Positions 41,890 to 53,353 of a stretch of DNA of 64,000 nucleotides are shown piece by piece. The first letter of the stretch is position 1. Each line of letters starts with the position of its first letter. The DNA comes from Bactericera cockerelli. Its lineage: Eukaryota; Arthropoda; Insecta; Hemiptera; Triozidae. The stretch is from assembly GCA_024516035.1 (NCBI GenBank), contig CM044964.1, positions 5,351,160 through 5,415,159 of the forward strand, read 5' to 3'. The notes beneath the pieces are model-generated. The model was not told the DNA's origin. It saw nothing but the letters and a program-made list of their open reading frames with translations, and did no database searches. The position numbers and the translations under genes were made by a program.

Positions 41890-43135
41890 TCATTCTAATC
41901 CTCCTGTCTCTCTTTCTCTTGCCTCTTCTATCGTCTCTTCCTTTTTGTCTTTTCTCTTCTCTCTTTTCTCTTCCTCTCAATTCTCTTACTCCTCCTCTCA
42001 TCAATCTTCTTCTCCACATTCTTCTACCTTATTTGAGTCCAATTCTCTTCCCTCTTTTCTTTTTCCTACCTTTCTCTCTTCCTTCTCCTGTACATCCTCG
42101 TTCTGTTCTTCCTGTCTCTTCTTCTTTTCTTTTTGCTACTGTCAACAGTTTAATCAGAACCAAAATTCCGACCAAAGCAATGCCTGACAGAAATGTTGGC
42201 GTAAACTATAAAAGATGTGGTTTCTCGGTCATGTTATTGTTTTCTCTTTTCTCTTCCTCTAAATCTTTTTACTCCTCCTCTTTTATCAATCTTCTTCTCC
42301 ACATTCTTCTTCCTTATTTGAATCCAATTCTCTCCCCTCCTTTTCTTCCCACTCGTTCTTCCTTCCTTATCTTCTCGTCCTTCGTTTCCATCCTCTTCTC
42401 CATTGTCCTCTTTCTTCTCTCCAATATCCTTGACCTTCTCTTCTGATAATCCAATTCCCTCTCCTCCTTTCTTTTGTAACCTTTCTCTATTCCTTCTCCT
42501 TTACCTCCTCGTTCTGTACTTCCTCTCTCTTCTTTTGTGTCCTTTTTCTTCTTCTGTGTCTCTTTTCTCTTTCTCTAAATCTATTTATTTCTCCTCTTTT
42601 ATCAATCTTCTTCACCACATTTTTCTTCCTTATTTGAATCCATTTCTCTCCCCTTCTTTTTTTCCCACTTGTTCTCTCTTCCTTTTCTTCTCGTCCTGCT
42701 TTCAATCCTCTTCTCCATTGTCCTCTTTCTTCTCTCCAATATCCTTGACCTTCTCTTCTGATAATCCAATTCCCTCTCCTCCTTTCTTTTGTAACCTTTC
42801 TCTCTTCCTTCTCCTTTAACTCCTCGTTCTGTTCTTCCTCTCTCTTCTTTTGTGTCTTTTTTCTTCTTCTATCTCTCTTTTCTCTTCCTCTAAATCTATT
42901 TAATCCTCCTCTTTTATCAATCTTCTTCACCACATTTTTCTTTTTTATTTGAATCTAATTCCCTCCCCTCCTTTCTATTTGTTACCTTTCTCTCTTCCAT
43001 CTCCTTTAGCTCCTGATTCTGCTTTCAATCCCCTTCTCCATAATTCTCTTCCTCCCCTTCTTCTCTTCAATCTCTTTCTCCCTCCTCCTCTTCTGATAGC
43101 CCCCACCCCCAAGCTCCTCCCCCAAGTTCCTCCTA
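41890..43135 (+). repeat. Pyrimidine-rich tandem repeat of ~310 bp, four units
   Basis: The phrase TTTTATCAATCTTCTTC(T/A)CCAC...TTATTTGAATCCAATTCTC recurs near 41998, 42285, 42598 and 42915, with CTTCTCTCCAATATCCTTGA in between. A further partial unit is at 43765-43965. Long frames on both strands are by-products. Confidence 0.9.
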
Positions 43136-43413
43136 CACGCCCCTCCCCCCCTCCTATGAAACGTAACATGTGTTTTTCAGTGGTGTTCAATATGTTGAGC
43201 ACTCACGTATTCTACCGCCCCCTACCCCCTCCCTCCCCCCTATTATTCGGTTGGTTACAAAATACACTTGTACTTATAATGGTCTGCCCCCCCCCTAGGG
43301 ACATGATGACGGGGGATCGAACCCTTGCCTGTTCAGTCCTTTGTGGCGGAACATGATCTGCCAAAGCCTGTGGCTTTCTCTTCCATCGAACCCCATTTTT
43401 TTTTAAACATGTT

Positions 43414-43476
43414 GGAATGTAAATACCAGGCGAGGTTAATGGTTCGAGCATTAGCCTCGCCTGGTGGTTACCTTCC
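43414..43476. repeat. Inverted pair of SINE E 3' ends
   Basis: ACCAGGCGAGGTTAATG (43425-43441) and CATTAGCCTCGCCTGGT (43449-43465) around GTTCGAG. Pairing extends with mismatches to about 28 bp on each side. Both arms match the SINE E 3' end. Confidence 0.9.
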
Positions 43477-43586
43477 AACGGGGGTGGCCGGTGCTAGGGA
43501 GCTGCGGAACTGCATCACGCCCAGATGAAAAGGATAAAAGAGTGATTTTTTTCAAGTCCTACCTGGTACGAATAATTTATACAATA

Positions 43587-43681
43587 TTTTGTAAATGTCC
43601 ACATAAGACGTAAAATTAATTATTTAGAAAAAAAAGTTCAAAAAGATTTTTTGAGAACAGGAAAAAAGTAACCGTCAAAAA
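43587..43681 (+). repeat. Repeat M, inverted copy at 47349-47443
   Basis: GTAAATGTCCACATAAGACG, TAAAATTAATTATTTAGAAA and GTAACCGTCAAAAAG are present in reverse at 47349-47443, with a few indels in A runs. Confidence 0.85.
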
Positions 43682-43749
43682 GACATTTTATAGACATGTT
43701 AAAGAAATTAATTACGTCAGGTACTATAAAAGAGCGACTCTGTAAATCC

Positions 43750-43965
43750 CATTTTGGTCCGGTTTACTCCTCCTCTTTTATCAATCTTTTTTTTTTTTTT
43801 TTTTCTTCCTCCCCTTCTTTTTTTCCCACTTGTTCACATTTTTCTTCCTCCCTTCTTTTCTTCCCACTTGTTCTTTCTTCCTTATCTTCTCGTCCTGCTT
43901 TCAATCCTCTTCTCCATTGTCCTCTTTCTTCTCTCCAATATCCTTCTCCTTCTCTTCTGATAATC
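43750..43965 (+). repeat. Partial copy of the ~310-bp pyrimidine repeat
   Basis: ACTCCTCCTCTTTTATCAAT, CTTCTCGTCCTGCTTTCAAT and CTTCTCTCCAATATCCTTCT match units of 41890-43135. Confidence 0.8.
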
Positions 43966-44590
43966 CCAAAATATTTTCCCATGAACCAATTCTGCCTTCC
44001 ACTAAGTAGTATTGATATTTTGAAAGTCAAATATTTAAAAGGCACCAATGGACAAATGATTTATTTGGACTCAGCACTGAAGAGGTCTGAAGAATGCTCA
44101 CTTTTCTAATGGTTCCTGCGTAGAATGGGTTTTATTGACTCGGATAATATGAAATGAGCTTACTGTAATGTATCGTCATACTATATTGTAATGTACGGTA
44201 ATATACTATTATGTAGGGTAATACTCGTATACCCATATATTGGGGGATATTTTTAGACTGGGAGATTATTACGAAAATATTATAAAGCGTCTGTTCACTG
44301 TGTAAAGGGATGTCTTTTGAATGTGTCGCTATAAATAGAAGAACCTTTCTTTGGAATAAGTTGGGTAAAATATTATGTTTTTTTTTCAGAATGAAACTAT
44401 TTTTAGTTATTTATAAATAATAACCTTAATTTTATATAATTCTATATTTTCTGGGTAAATAATATGAAATTTTTTATTCTTGCTATTTTTATTATTTTTT
44501 ATTTTTCAATAATCCATAATCAATTCCTCTTCCTCTCTAGCTTGTAGATAAATTTGACCAACACAAATTTAGAGGCCCATACATACAATA
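43966..44590. other. AT-rich unique DNA
   Basis: TAATGTA(T/C)(G/C)GTAATA-like short repeats at 44165-44230. No gene seen. Confidence 0.45.
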
Positions 44591-44596
44591 CCAGTA

Positions 44597-44973
44597 CAGC
44601 CTCCGCGGCGAAACAGCCTCCGTGGCGAAATGGTTGTGACCACTGCCTGTAGTCCAGAGTTCCCGAGTTCAACTCCCTGCTGGGGCAGACTTTTCGAAGA
44701 AAATTCTGTTCCATCCAAACACGTGAGGCTGGCATTTCCGGCCCTACGCAGGCTGGGTAAGGTTAATGTGGATAGCTGGTACGATTCCCAGCGAATGGAG
44801 GGTAAAACGCCCGTCCTAATCCAGGACGTTAAATCAAATAGAATCGTTGGCGTTAGGAAGAGCATCCAGCCGTAAAAAATGTGCCATAACCAATCAACCT
44901 CAACCATGAGGTTGAACAACGTCGACCCTGCTTGAGCGGGATAAGACAGAGTAAAAGAAGAAGAAGAAGACAA
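44597..44973 (+). mobile_element. SINE C copy 3, full length with duplicated 5' end
   Basis: A 17-bp segment at the head is duplicated in tandem with one change (CAGCCTCCGCGGCGAAA at 44597-44613, CAGCCTCCGTGGCGAAA at 44614-44630). The body and long tail are as in copy 1, ending in (AAG)n at about 44957-44973. Confidence 0.9.
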
Positions 44974-44994
44974 AACGAGTAGGGGGATCCCATC

Positions 44995-45450
44995 AGAATT
45001 CTTCACTATACTCTCTCCCTCCTTCTCTCTCATTCTCTCTTTCTCTCATTCTCTCTCTCTCTCATTCTCTCCCTCTATCTCTCTCTATTTCTCTCATTAT
45101 CTCCCTCTTTCTCTCATTCTCTTTTTCTCTCTCTCTCTCTCTCTCTCTCATTCTCTCCCTCTTTCTCTCTCTATTTCTCTCATTCCTGTCTTCTCCTTTT
45201 CTCTCATTCTCAACCTCCCGACTTATCTCCCTCTTTTTCTTTCCTTCCTTGTCTCTCTTCCTATATTTTCTCTCACTCTCTCTCTCTCCTTCATTTTCTT
45301 CCTTTTCTATCTTTTCTCTCACTCCCTCTTTCTCTCATTTCTTACTCCCTCTCTCTCTCTGTATTATCTCTCTCACTCTCTCTTTTTTTTCTTCGCCTCC
45401 CTCTCTTTTCTCTCCCTCCCCCTCTATCTCCCTCCTAGTTTTGGACTTTT
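44995..45450 (+). repeat. (CT)n-rich pyrimidine tract
   Basis: CTCTCATTCTCTC-type degenerate repeat. Mirrored by a purine tract at 45538-45760. Confidence 0.9.
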
Positions 45451-45537
45451 CGTCCTTGTCACAACACCGTTACAATATTACACATCCCATTAAACACAGG
45501 CGATTTTAAATATAAATCAAGATGAGAGAAAATTGGA

Positions 45538-45577
45538 ACGAGAGAGAGAGAGTGAGAAAGTGATAGAGAGAGAGAGT

Positions 45578-45614
<37 letters not shown>

Positions 45615-45760
45615 TGGGTATAGAAAATAAATTTAAAGTCTAGAGGATAAGAGGGAGAGAGAGAGAAAGGAAATGCAATTAGGAAGAGAGAGAGAGAGGG
45701 AAGAGAGAGTGAGGGAGAAGGGAAATGTAATTAGGAAAAAGAGAGAGAGATATTATAGTT
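45538..45760 (+). repeat. (GA)n-rich purine tract
   Basis: GAGAGAGAGTGAGAG-type repeat, the compositional complement of 44995-45450. Confidence 0.9.
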
Positions 45761-45844
45761 GATGATAGAGAGTTAGTCAGTGTCCAGTGTGTTCACCCTA
45801 ACTAAATTGTAAAAAAATGTAACGACCTTCTTGTGAGAAACTCT

Positions 45845-46000
45845 TATTTTCTCTCTCTATCTCTAACTCTTCCTTTTTTCTCTATCACTCCATCTCTGTC
45901 TTCCTCTCTCACTCTTCCTCTTTTTTTTATCACTCCTCTTCCTCTCTATCAATCTCTCACACTGACACTCATTTTTTCTCTCTTTTTCATTCTTTTTCTG
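45845..46000 (+). repeat. Pyrimidine tract
   Basis: CTCTCTATC and TTTTTCTC-rich; opposite in strand sense to the purine tract at 46340. Confidence 0.8.
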
Positions 46001-46083
46001 GAATTTTTTGGTGTGGGACCAATTTTTTGTGGGTTATATTTTTCATTCCGGCTATGGGTCTAATAATATAATATAATCATATA

Positions 46084-46262
46084 ATCACAGACAATAATCC
46101 TGCCCTTTAGTTAGGACATATGTTTCTATTTTTCTGTTCATTTTCATTTTTATAGTATATATTATATTGTTTCCATTTTTTTCATTGTTAAAATAATTAT
46201 TTCTATTGTACATATTATGTCCATTTATATCTAACAAAGTGTTGACTAATAAAAACTCTTCT
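46084..46262 (+). mobile_element. LINE 3'-end family G, copy 4
   Basis: Begins inside the module (CAATAATCCTGCCCTTTAGT), then TAGGACATATGTTTC, ATTATGTCCATTTATATC and CTAATAAAAACTC. Confidence 0.7.
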
Positions 46263-46339
46263 TTTTACTCCAATATTCTTTCCTCCAAATCGATACTATT
46301 CACTTATGTGTACTGAAATGTGTATAAATAATGATAAAA

Positions 46340-46699
46340 GGAGAGAGAGAGATAAGGAGAAAGAGAGAGAAAGAAGGAACAAAAAAGAATTCTGCGAGGC
46401 AGGAAAGAGAAATAAATATAGGTGCTGGGATTGTAATACATGTATAGAGAAGACAGAGATAGAGGAAGAGGAAAAAAGAGATGGAAGAGGAAAAATAAAA
46501 CAAAGAAGAAGAGAAAGATAAAGAAAGAAGGAGTGAAAAAGACTCGTGAATAATGAGGACTGAGATAAAGGAAAAGAGAGAGTAGTAAAGAGATAAAAGC
46601 GAGGAGTTTGTTAAGAGGAAGAGAGAAAGAGTGATTGAGAGGAGAGACAAAGAAAGAAGGAGAAAGGTATGGAGAAGGAGAGAGAAATGAGAGGTAGAG

Positions 46700-46748
<49 letters not shown>

Positions 46749-46840
46749 GAAAAAAGAGAAAGGGATGAAAGAACATAAAAGAAAAAGGGAGAGAGAGAGG
46801 AAGAGAGAGAGAAAGAGAGAGGAGAGAGAGAGAGATGAAA
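46340..46840 (+). repeat. (GA)n-rich purine tract
   Basis: AGAGAGAAAGA-type repeat with a pure (GA)n core at 46705-46735. Apparent 180-codon frames on the other strand are Ser/Leu/Phe strings. Confidence 0.92.
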
Positions 46841-47054
46841 GACATAAATCCCAGCTGCCACCATTAAGATGGTTAATTGTCCTGAACATATTTCCTGTAT
46901 GAGGATGTCTTCTGTCTTACACTGCGGCTATTTACTTTCATATACATAATTATAATTTTCATATACATATTTATCATAGACCATATTAAATTTATCCTAA
47001 TGTCCTGTTTTAGTGACGGTTTATTATCTGACCTGGTTGCAGGGTTTTCACTGA

Positions 47055-47346
47055 AACCCTTTAAATTAACACTGCGACCTAATTAGATCTATTGTGACCA
47101 ATTGATTCTATTCGGGTTTAACGTCCTGATTTGAGATAGTCAGGACGGGGGTTTTACCTTCCATTCGCTGGGAATCGTACCAGCTACCCACATTAACCTC
47201 ACCCAGCCTGGGTAGAGCCGGAAGTGCCAGCCTCACGTGTTTGGAAGGGACAGAATTTTCTTCGAAAAGTCTCCCCCAACCGAGAGTCGAACTCGAGACC
47301 TCTGGACTACGGGCAGTAGTCACAACCATTACGCCACGGAGGCTGG
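47055..47346 (-). mobile_element. SINE C copy 4 (alternative tail)
   Basis: Head complement ACCATTACGCCACGGAGGCT at the right end, body as in the other copies, and alternative tail (plus strand) AATTAGATCTATTGTGACC. Confidence 0.85.
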
Positions 47347-47348
47347 TA

Positions 47349-47443
47349 CTTTTTGACGGTTACTTTTTTCCTATTTTCAAAAAAAAATTTGAACTTTTCT
47401 TTCTAAATAATTAATTTTACGTCTTATGTGGACATTTACAAAA
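47349..47443 (-). repeat. Repeat M, inverted copy
   Basis: See 43587-43681. It abuts the head of SINE C copy 4. Confidence 0.85.
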
Positions 47444-47539
47444 GCAGTGTCTATATAATTATTAAAAATACTAAAAACTAATTATACTAAATACTAATAA
47501 TACTAAATACTAATAATACTAAAAATGTTCTCTCCAAGC

Positions 47540-47790
47540 ACGTGTGATTGGCTATTCCAGCATTACCCAGGCTGGGTGAGGTTAATGAAGAAATTAATTA
47601 ACTTTGCCCCTTGGTTCATTACATATTCTATTGTGTTCTTTTTTTCATGTTATATTTTTTTGAGTATCATGTAGTTGACCAATAAAGTGTTTAATACGAT
47701 TTCCAGCGGTACGATTCCCAGCGAATGGAAGGTCGAACCCCCGTCCTGATTATCTCAAGTCTAAAACCAAACGTCTAAAACCAAATACTA
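47540..47790 (+). mobile_element. SINE C copy 5 interrupted by a LINE 3' end
   Basis: CATTACCCAGGCTGGGTGAG continues to GGTTAATG, then about 120 bp of AAGAAATTAATTAACTTTGC, CCCTTGGTTCATTAC and CCAATAAAGTGTTTAATACG, after which the SINE body resumes (GGTACGATTCCCAGCGAATG). The insert looks like a family F-type LINE end. Confidence 0.6.
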
Positions 47791-48115
47791 TAAAAGACAT
47801 GACAGGAGCTTAGACATTGGATCTGGGCGTCCATATAGTCCTCTCACCATCGTAATTTAGGTAGCAATAATACCTATCTCATGGACACGGAACTATTATT
47901 ATTTTGGCATATATTATTCTATTTATCATGGGAATATAATCCTCTCACTCCCGTGGTACAGAGATCTGAGCCTATTTGTTCAGGGATGGTGTAGGACTAT
48001 CGAATCTAATCGTGTTTCATAACTCGGGTCAAAGTGTAGGATAAAAGCACCCTGAATATAATTTAGGAGTTAACCAAAAAAAATGGCAGAACGTTTTCAA
48101 AAGCGCCCCACCGAA
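47791..48115. other. Unique DNA, nothing recognised
   Basis: No repeat or ORF recognised. Confidence 0.4.
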
Positions 48116-48935
48116 TAAAGTAGAAAGAAAACGATTAAGCAGAGCTGGGCAAAAAGGGGAGAGAAGAAGTACAGGGGGAGAAAGAGAGAGGGAGAGGGAA
48201 GGAGAGAAGTTTCAGGGAATCATTTCTAGTAAGATGAACGATGGAGAGAGGAAATGAGAATTTAGTGAAAGTTTGTAAAAATTAAGAAAAGGAAGAAGCG
48301 GAAGAGAAAGTGGTAGGGGGAGAATAAAGGGAGAGGGAGAGAAGGAAGTATAAAGAAAGTGATAGATTGAGGGAGGAAAAAGATCATTCTCTTTCAAGGA
48401 GAGGGAAAGAGAGAGAAAAGTAGAGAAAGAGATGGAGAGAGAGAGCTAGTGAGTGAGAGAGAGTGTGTTTTCTTTAGGAGAAAGGAAAAGTGAAAAAAGG
48501 GGTGAGAAAGAGAGAGAGGGAAAGAAATGAGTGAGATGCAAGAGTGGTGTGAGAAATAATATAGGTATGAAAAATGAAATGAGAAATCAAATAGGGAGAG
48601 AGAGCGAGAGAATTAAATAGATATTGCGTGAGAGAGAAACAGAGTGAGAAGGAGTGAAACAGATAAATAAATGAGGAGGGAGAGAAAGATGAGAGGAGAC
48701 GGGAGAGAAAGAAAATAAGTAAGATAGTGAAAGAAATGTAGGGGAAGTAAAGTAAAGGAAGAGGCGAGGGAGAGAAGAAGAAGGAAGAGAAGAAAGAGAA
48801 ACATGGGAGGAGAGGGAGATAAATGAAATAAGTAAAGAGAGAGAAATGTAGGGAGAAGAAAAAGAAAAGGGTGAGAAAGACAAGGAGGAGGAGAGGTAGA
48901 GAAGGAGAGAGGAGAGGAATAAAAAGGAAATGAAA
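48116..48935 (+). repeat. Purine-rich tract
   Basis: A/G-rich with GAGAGAAAG motifs, followed by a pyrimidine block at 49018-49150. Confidence 0.85.
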
Positions 48936-49017
48936 TTCTCATTTATATATTAAGTAAAGTTTCGAGAAATAAAATGCTTTCTTATGTGAAAGAATTTTGA
49001 TATTTCATCGATTACCC

Positions 49018-49457
49018 CATCTCTCTCTTTCCTTCTCTCTCTCTCTCTTTCCTGCTCCCTTCTCTCTCCCCTTTCTCTTCTCCCTCTAACTTCTTCTTAC
49101 TCTTCGATCTCTCTTTATCCTCCTGTTCGTACCGTTTTCTCTCTCCTTATCTTTTAAGGCGTTTTCCAAGCGTTCATTTTTCACTCTGAATTTAATCTTT
49201 TTTCTCCATTTTCTCTTTTTGTTAGATTATTCTTTGCGCCATAATGATCTTTAAATAAGTGTACATTACCCTTGTCTGTCAGCTTTGGAAAGCGATTTCA
49301 GTTCAGAGGGGATGATTGTTGGTGCGGTGTTGCAGTGCTTTCAGTAGGCCGGCAAAGAGGCCAACTGTTGCGGTACAAATGATAATATTCCTTAGTCTAA
49401 GATAAAATAAGATGTACGTATTTATTGTTCTTATGATACACACTGCCTTTGTGATTT
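49018..49457. other. Pyrimidine block then unique DNA
   Basis: 49018-49150 is CT-rich. 49160-49457 has balanced composition with no feature recognised. Confidence 0.5.
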
Positions 49458-49532
49458 GGGCCTACTGCCCGTAGTCAAGAGATCCGGAGTTCGATCCCTG
49501 GTTGGAGCAGAATTTTCGAAGAAAATTCCGTT
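49458..49532 (+). mobile_element. SINE C head fragment
   Basis: GCCTACTGCCCGTAGTCAAG, GAGTTCGATCCCTGGTTGG (B box) and GAAGAAAATTCCGTTC; the rest is missing. Confidence 0.65.
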
Positions 49533-49764
49533 CTTTGTATTTTTTCTAAAAAAATACGCTAGTTCTTCTTTGTATTTTTTGTATCGAAAATGTAAAATTC
49601 AAAAAAGAAATAGTACGCGTAGAGCTGATAGACAAATTTCTTTTACAAAAGAAATGGGAATTGAAGTGAAACATTTGCTCTGGTTTGGTTGCCGTTATGT
49701 TGATAAGGGTTGACGTAACCAGAGTGCTTTCGAACCAAGGGAAGACAGCTAAAACCAGAAGAAA

Positions 49765-50211
49765 GAGGGAGAGAGAGTAGAAGTGAAATAAATAGGAAAA
49801 TATTTATAAAAAGAGAGAGAGAGAGAGATAAAAACGGGTCATAAAATAACAAAAAGAGAGAGAGAGAGTAAAAAAGAAATAAAGAAGAAAATATACAAAT
49901 AGAGATAGAGATTTTTGATTTTGAAAAAATTCATTTATTTACATTTTATTTTTTTAAATACAAATATTACATCCCCTAATCTAATGCTAACTTTTTGGGG
50001 GACGGATCTCTTCCCAATGTTTATATAATACTCAAAATTAAATATTGTACAGACTTATTCTTAATAAATAAAAAACAAGTTTCTATATGTGAAACTTCTA
50101 CTACATAATTTTATAAAAAACAAGGGTTTTTATAAACTTCTACAAGTGAAAATAAATAAATTGATTAATAACAGCAATAATAATACTGAGATTTTTATTT
50201 TAGGGATTTTT

Positions 50212-50251
<40 letters not shown>

Positions 50252-51460
50252 AAGAAAGAGGAGGAGAGAAAGAGTAAACTCTCTAGTAAAAAAGGAATAA
50301 AGAAGAAAATATACAGAGAGAGAGAGAGAGAGGTAGATAAATACAAGTCATAGAATAAAACAATATGTACCTACAAGATTAATATTAACTAATGATATTA
50401 TGAATAAGGCAAATTATGGAGCAATGAAGAGAGGAAAAGGTTTAGTAAGGGAGGAGAAAAAGGGATTGAAATAAGAGAAATATAGGGAGAAATAGAGACA
50501 CTCAGAGACAGAGAAGGAGAAGAAATAGAGAGAGAGAAAAATAGATAGAAGAAAGAGAAAAATAAAGAAATACACATATGGAAAGAGGGATAGATTAAAA
50601 GAAAAAGAAGGAAAGAGAGAGAGAGGGAGGGATAGAGGAGAGAGAGAGAGAGAAGGATAGAGCAAGAGAAATAGAAGGAAAGAAAGGGAGAGAGAGAGAG
50701 AGACAGAGAGAGAGCAAAAAGGACAAAAGAGGAGGGAGAATAAAGAGTTATGCATTAAATTTGGAACAGATGGCATGCATTCTGAATTATATCGGAATCA
50801 ATGGGAGGGAAATTGCATTCGTGTAGCGGATAATGGATGAGTGAGAGTGAAGGAGAGATAGTTTGGGAGGGGTGAGAGAGAGATAGAGAGAGAGAAGGTT
50901 ACTTTCAGATTGAGGAGGGAGAGTAAGTGAAAGAGAGATGGTCTGTGAGGGAAGAGAGAGAGAGAGAGAAATAGAGAGATAGTCTGTGAGGGAGGAGAGA
51001 GAGAGTAAGTTTGTGAGGAAAAGAGAGAGATTTTGTGAGGGAGAGAGAGAAAGATAGTATGAGAAGGAGAAGTGAGAGAGATAGAATTGAATTGAAAATA
51101 TTTTCTTTATTTAGACAAAAATGGTTTGTACATAGTTATACATTTCTTAATATAATGCTACCTTTTTGGAAGATGTCTCTCTTCCCGTTATTGTAATACA
51201 TATAGGAGAGATTTTTGGAGGGAGGAGAGAGAGAGAGAGAGAGAGAGAGAGTAGGAGAGAATATAGGGTTTAAGAGGGAGAGAATAAATCGTTTAGGAGG
51301 GAGAGATTATATTGTTTAGGAGGGAGAGATTATATCGTTTAGGAGGGAGAGAGAATATATCGTTTAGGAGGGAGAGAAAATATCGTTGAGGAGAGATGAG
51401 GAGATGGGTGAGTAGCAGGGAATGTGACAGTACAAATGGATGTGAGGAATAAAAATGGGA
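49765..51460 (+). repeat. Purine-rich tracts separated by AT-rich DNA
   Basis: GA-rich blocks at 49765-49905, 50207-50335, 50410-50740 and 50840-51440 with (GA)n cores. 51240-51400 contains a 20-24 bp unit, TATCGTTTAGGAGGGAGAGA, repeated about five times. AT-rich DNA at 49915-50200 and 51085-51190 shows ATTTACATTTTATTT and TTTGTACATAGTTATACATT, possible LINE 3' ends. Confidence 0.85.
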
Positions 51461-51509
51461 GAGATATAAATCGCACATCCTGATACACGATAGTGCACCG
51501 TGACATGAT

Positions 51510-51805
51510 TGTGTAAAACTCTCACTCCCTTTTTTCCCTCCCATTTTTACTTCCCTTTTTCTCTGGGTATTAATCTTTCTCTCTGATTCTCTCTCTATTT
51601 CTTTCACGGTCTGTACCTTCTCCATTGCTATGTTTTTGTCTCTCTTTTTCTCTCCCTCTTTCTTTGTTCTTCTTCCCAAAATCTCTCCTTCCCTTTTTTC
51701 TCTCATTTTTACTCCTCAATTTTTCTCTATATATCTCTCAATTTTTCTCTCTCTCTCAATTCTCCATTGCATTATATCTATCTGTCTCTCTATTCCATTG
51801 TATCA

Positions 51806-51843
<38 letters not shown>

Positions 51844-51995
51844 GCTCTTTTTCAATGCAATCTCTGTTTCGCTCACTTTCTCTCTCATATTTACTTCCCG
51901 TTATCTCTCTGTATTTATCACTATCTCTTTTTCTCTATTTTTCTCTTTGTATATTCATATTCCATGCCTTCTCCTCTTTCTTCTCTCCATACAGA
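51510..51995 (+). repeat. Pyrimidine-rich tract
   Basis: CT-rich with a (CT)n core near 51810-51840; the compositional mirror of the preceding purine region. Confidence 0.88.
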
Positions 51996-52016
51996 ATATT
52001 TCTTTCAATTTATTTT

Positions 52017-52216
52017 TATTTTATTATTATTATTATTATACAACGCTTTATTAGGTATAAATGGACATTATGTACATGCAAATAATTATTTTAACAATGG
52101 AAAAAATGGAAACAATGTATACAATAAAAATGAAAAAGATTAGAAATATTATATAAAAACATAAGTCCTAACTAAAGGGCGGGGTTATTGCCTATGGCAA
52201 TCTTTTCCACCCAACC
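52017..52216 (-). mobile_element. LINE 3'-end family G, copy 5
   Basis: Minus strand: GGTTGGGTGGAAAAGATTGC, hairpin ATTGCCATAGGCAAT, AACCCCGCCCTTTAGTTAGG, ATAATGTCCATTTATACC and an (ATA)n-like tail. Confidence 0.8.
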
Positions 52217-52252
52217 TAATTTCTGTGTATCCCTGTCTTAGGGCGAAATTAA

Positions 52253-52534
52253 CACGTTCGTTACCGAACGGCCACATGTGGCCGTTATCAAAATTTTAAC
52301 GAGGGACCGAAACACACATGTGGCCGTTATCAAAATTTTACCGAGGGACCGGACATCCATATATGGCCTTTTTGAGGTAGGTTGTTAGTATTAGAACAGA
52401 TATAGGATCGATTCTTGTACAAATACGATGCCAAATATGCAAAAAAAAATCATTTTGGTACCCAGGATGCAACAGCGACTTTACCGCCTGGTCCCTACGT
52501 AAAACTTGAAAAAATTGGCTTGGTAACGAACGTG
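52253..52534. mobile_element. piggyBac-type MITE (TTAA target site)
   Basis: Perfect 13-bp terminal inverted repeats (CACGTTCGTTACC, GGTAACGAACGTG) are flanked by TTAA on both sides, the piggyBac target rule. The 282-bp interior has no ORF. It holds a tandem pair of a roughly 40-bp unit with ACATGTGGCCGTTATCAAAA, and TCAAAATTTTACCGAGGGAC. Confidence 0.88.
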
Positions 52535-53085
52535 TTAATAGACAAATTCTATATCACAAGTAATTAAGTGTCGGTTTTCCTTATCTTAAACAGTACGCAA
52601 TCCTTGACTTGGCGCCACAGAGGTATTACAAAAACGTCTATTAATTCGGCCTTAAACTCCATATCTCATTATAACTATGTCTCTTCTTCTCTCTATCTCT
52701 TTTACTATCCCTAATAAAAATTTATGAGAGAAAGAGACAGCAAAACAGAAAATATCTCTATCTTATTATAATATTGGATCACTTGCAAATGAAGAAAAAA
52801 AAAATGACTGACCTTAAACACGACCACAAAAGACCTTAAAAAGGGTTTTAAAGTAGCCGTGTCGGAAAAAGCAGCATAGGGATATTGGATTGAGTTTTCT
52901 TTCACCTTCTTTCGCTCTATCTCTCTCTCTCTCTCTCTCTTTTTCTCTCTCTCTCTCTCTCTTTCCGTTCTATCTATGTCTTTTTCCATCTCTCTCTCTT
53001 TAACTATATCTATCTTTCCCTCTCTTTTATCTCTCTCTCTCTCTCCCTCTCTCTCTGTCTCACCTCTCTCATTAAATTACTAATA
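52535..53085 (+). repeat. Unique DNA then pyrimidine tract
   Basis: 52535-52900 holds nothing recognised. 52905-53075 is (CT)n-rich. Confidence 0.6.
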
Positions 53086-53353
53086 GGATGTGAGAGTACA
53101 AGATAGAAAGAACCATATTATTAATGTGATCTTTCCAATGCTATTAAGATACATGTGTGAGTGAGTGAGAGGGATAGTTCTTGAGACAAAGAGATGGTAG
53201 AAAAGAGCGAGATAACATGATTACGAGGTTGAGAAAGAAGAACAAAGTATGACATGGAAAAAGAAGAAGTAAGAATGAGGAACAATGGTATAAGAAAAGT
53301 TAAGTCGGGATAAAAATACCCGACACAAGAGATGCTTGTAATAATAATAGTAT

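Noticed and set aside
46300..46864. Overlapping frames of 180-186 codons on the minus strand
   Set aside because: Both lie in a (GA)n tract and have only low-complexity composition.
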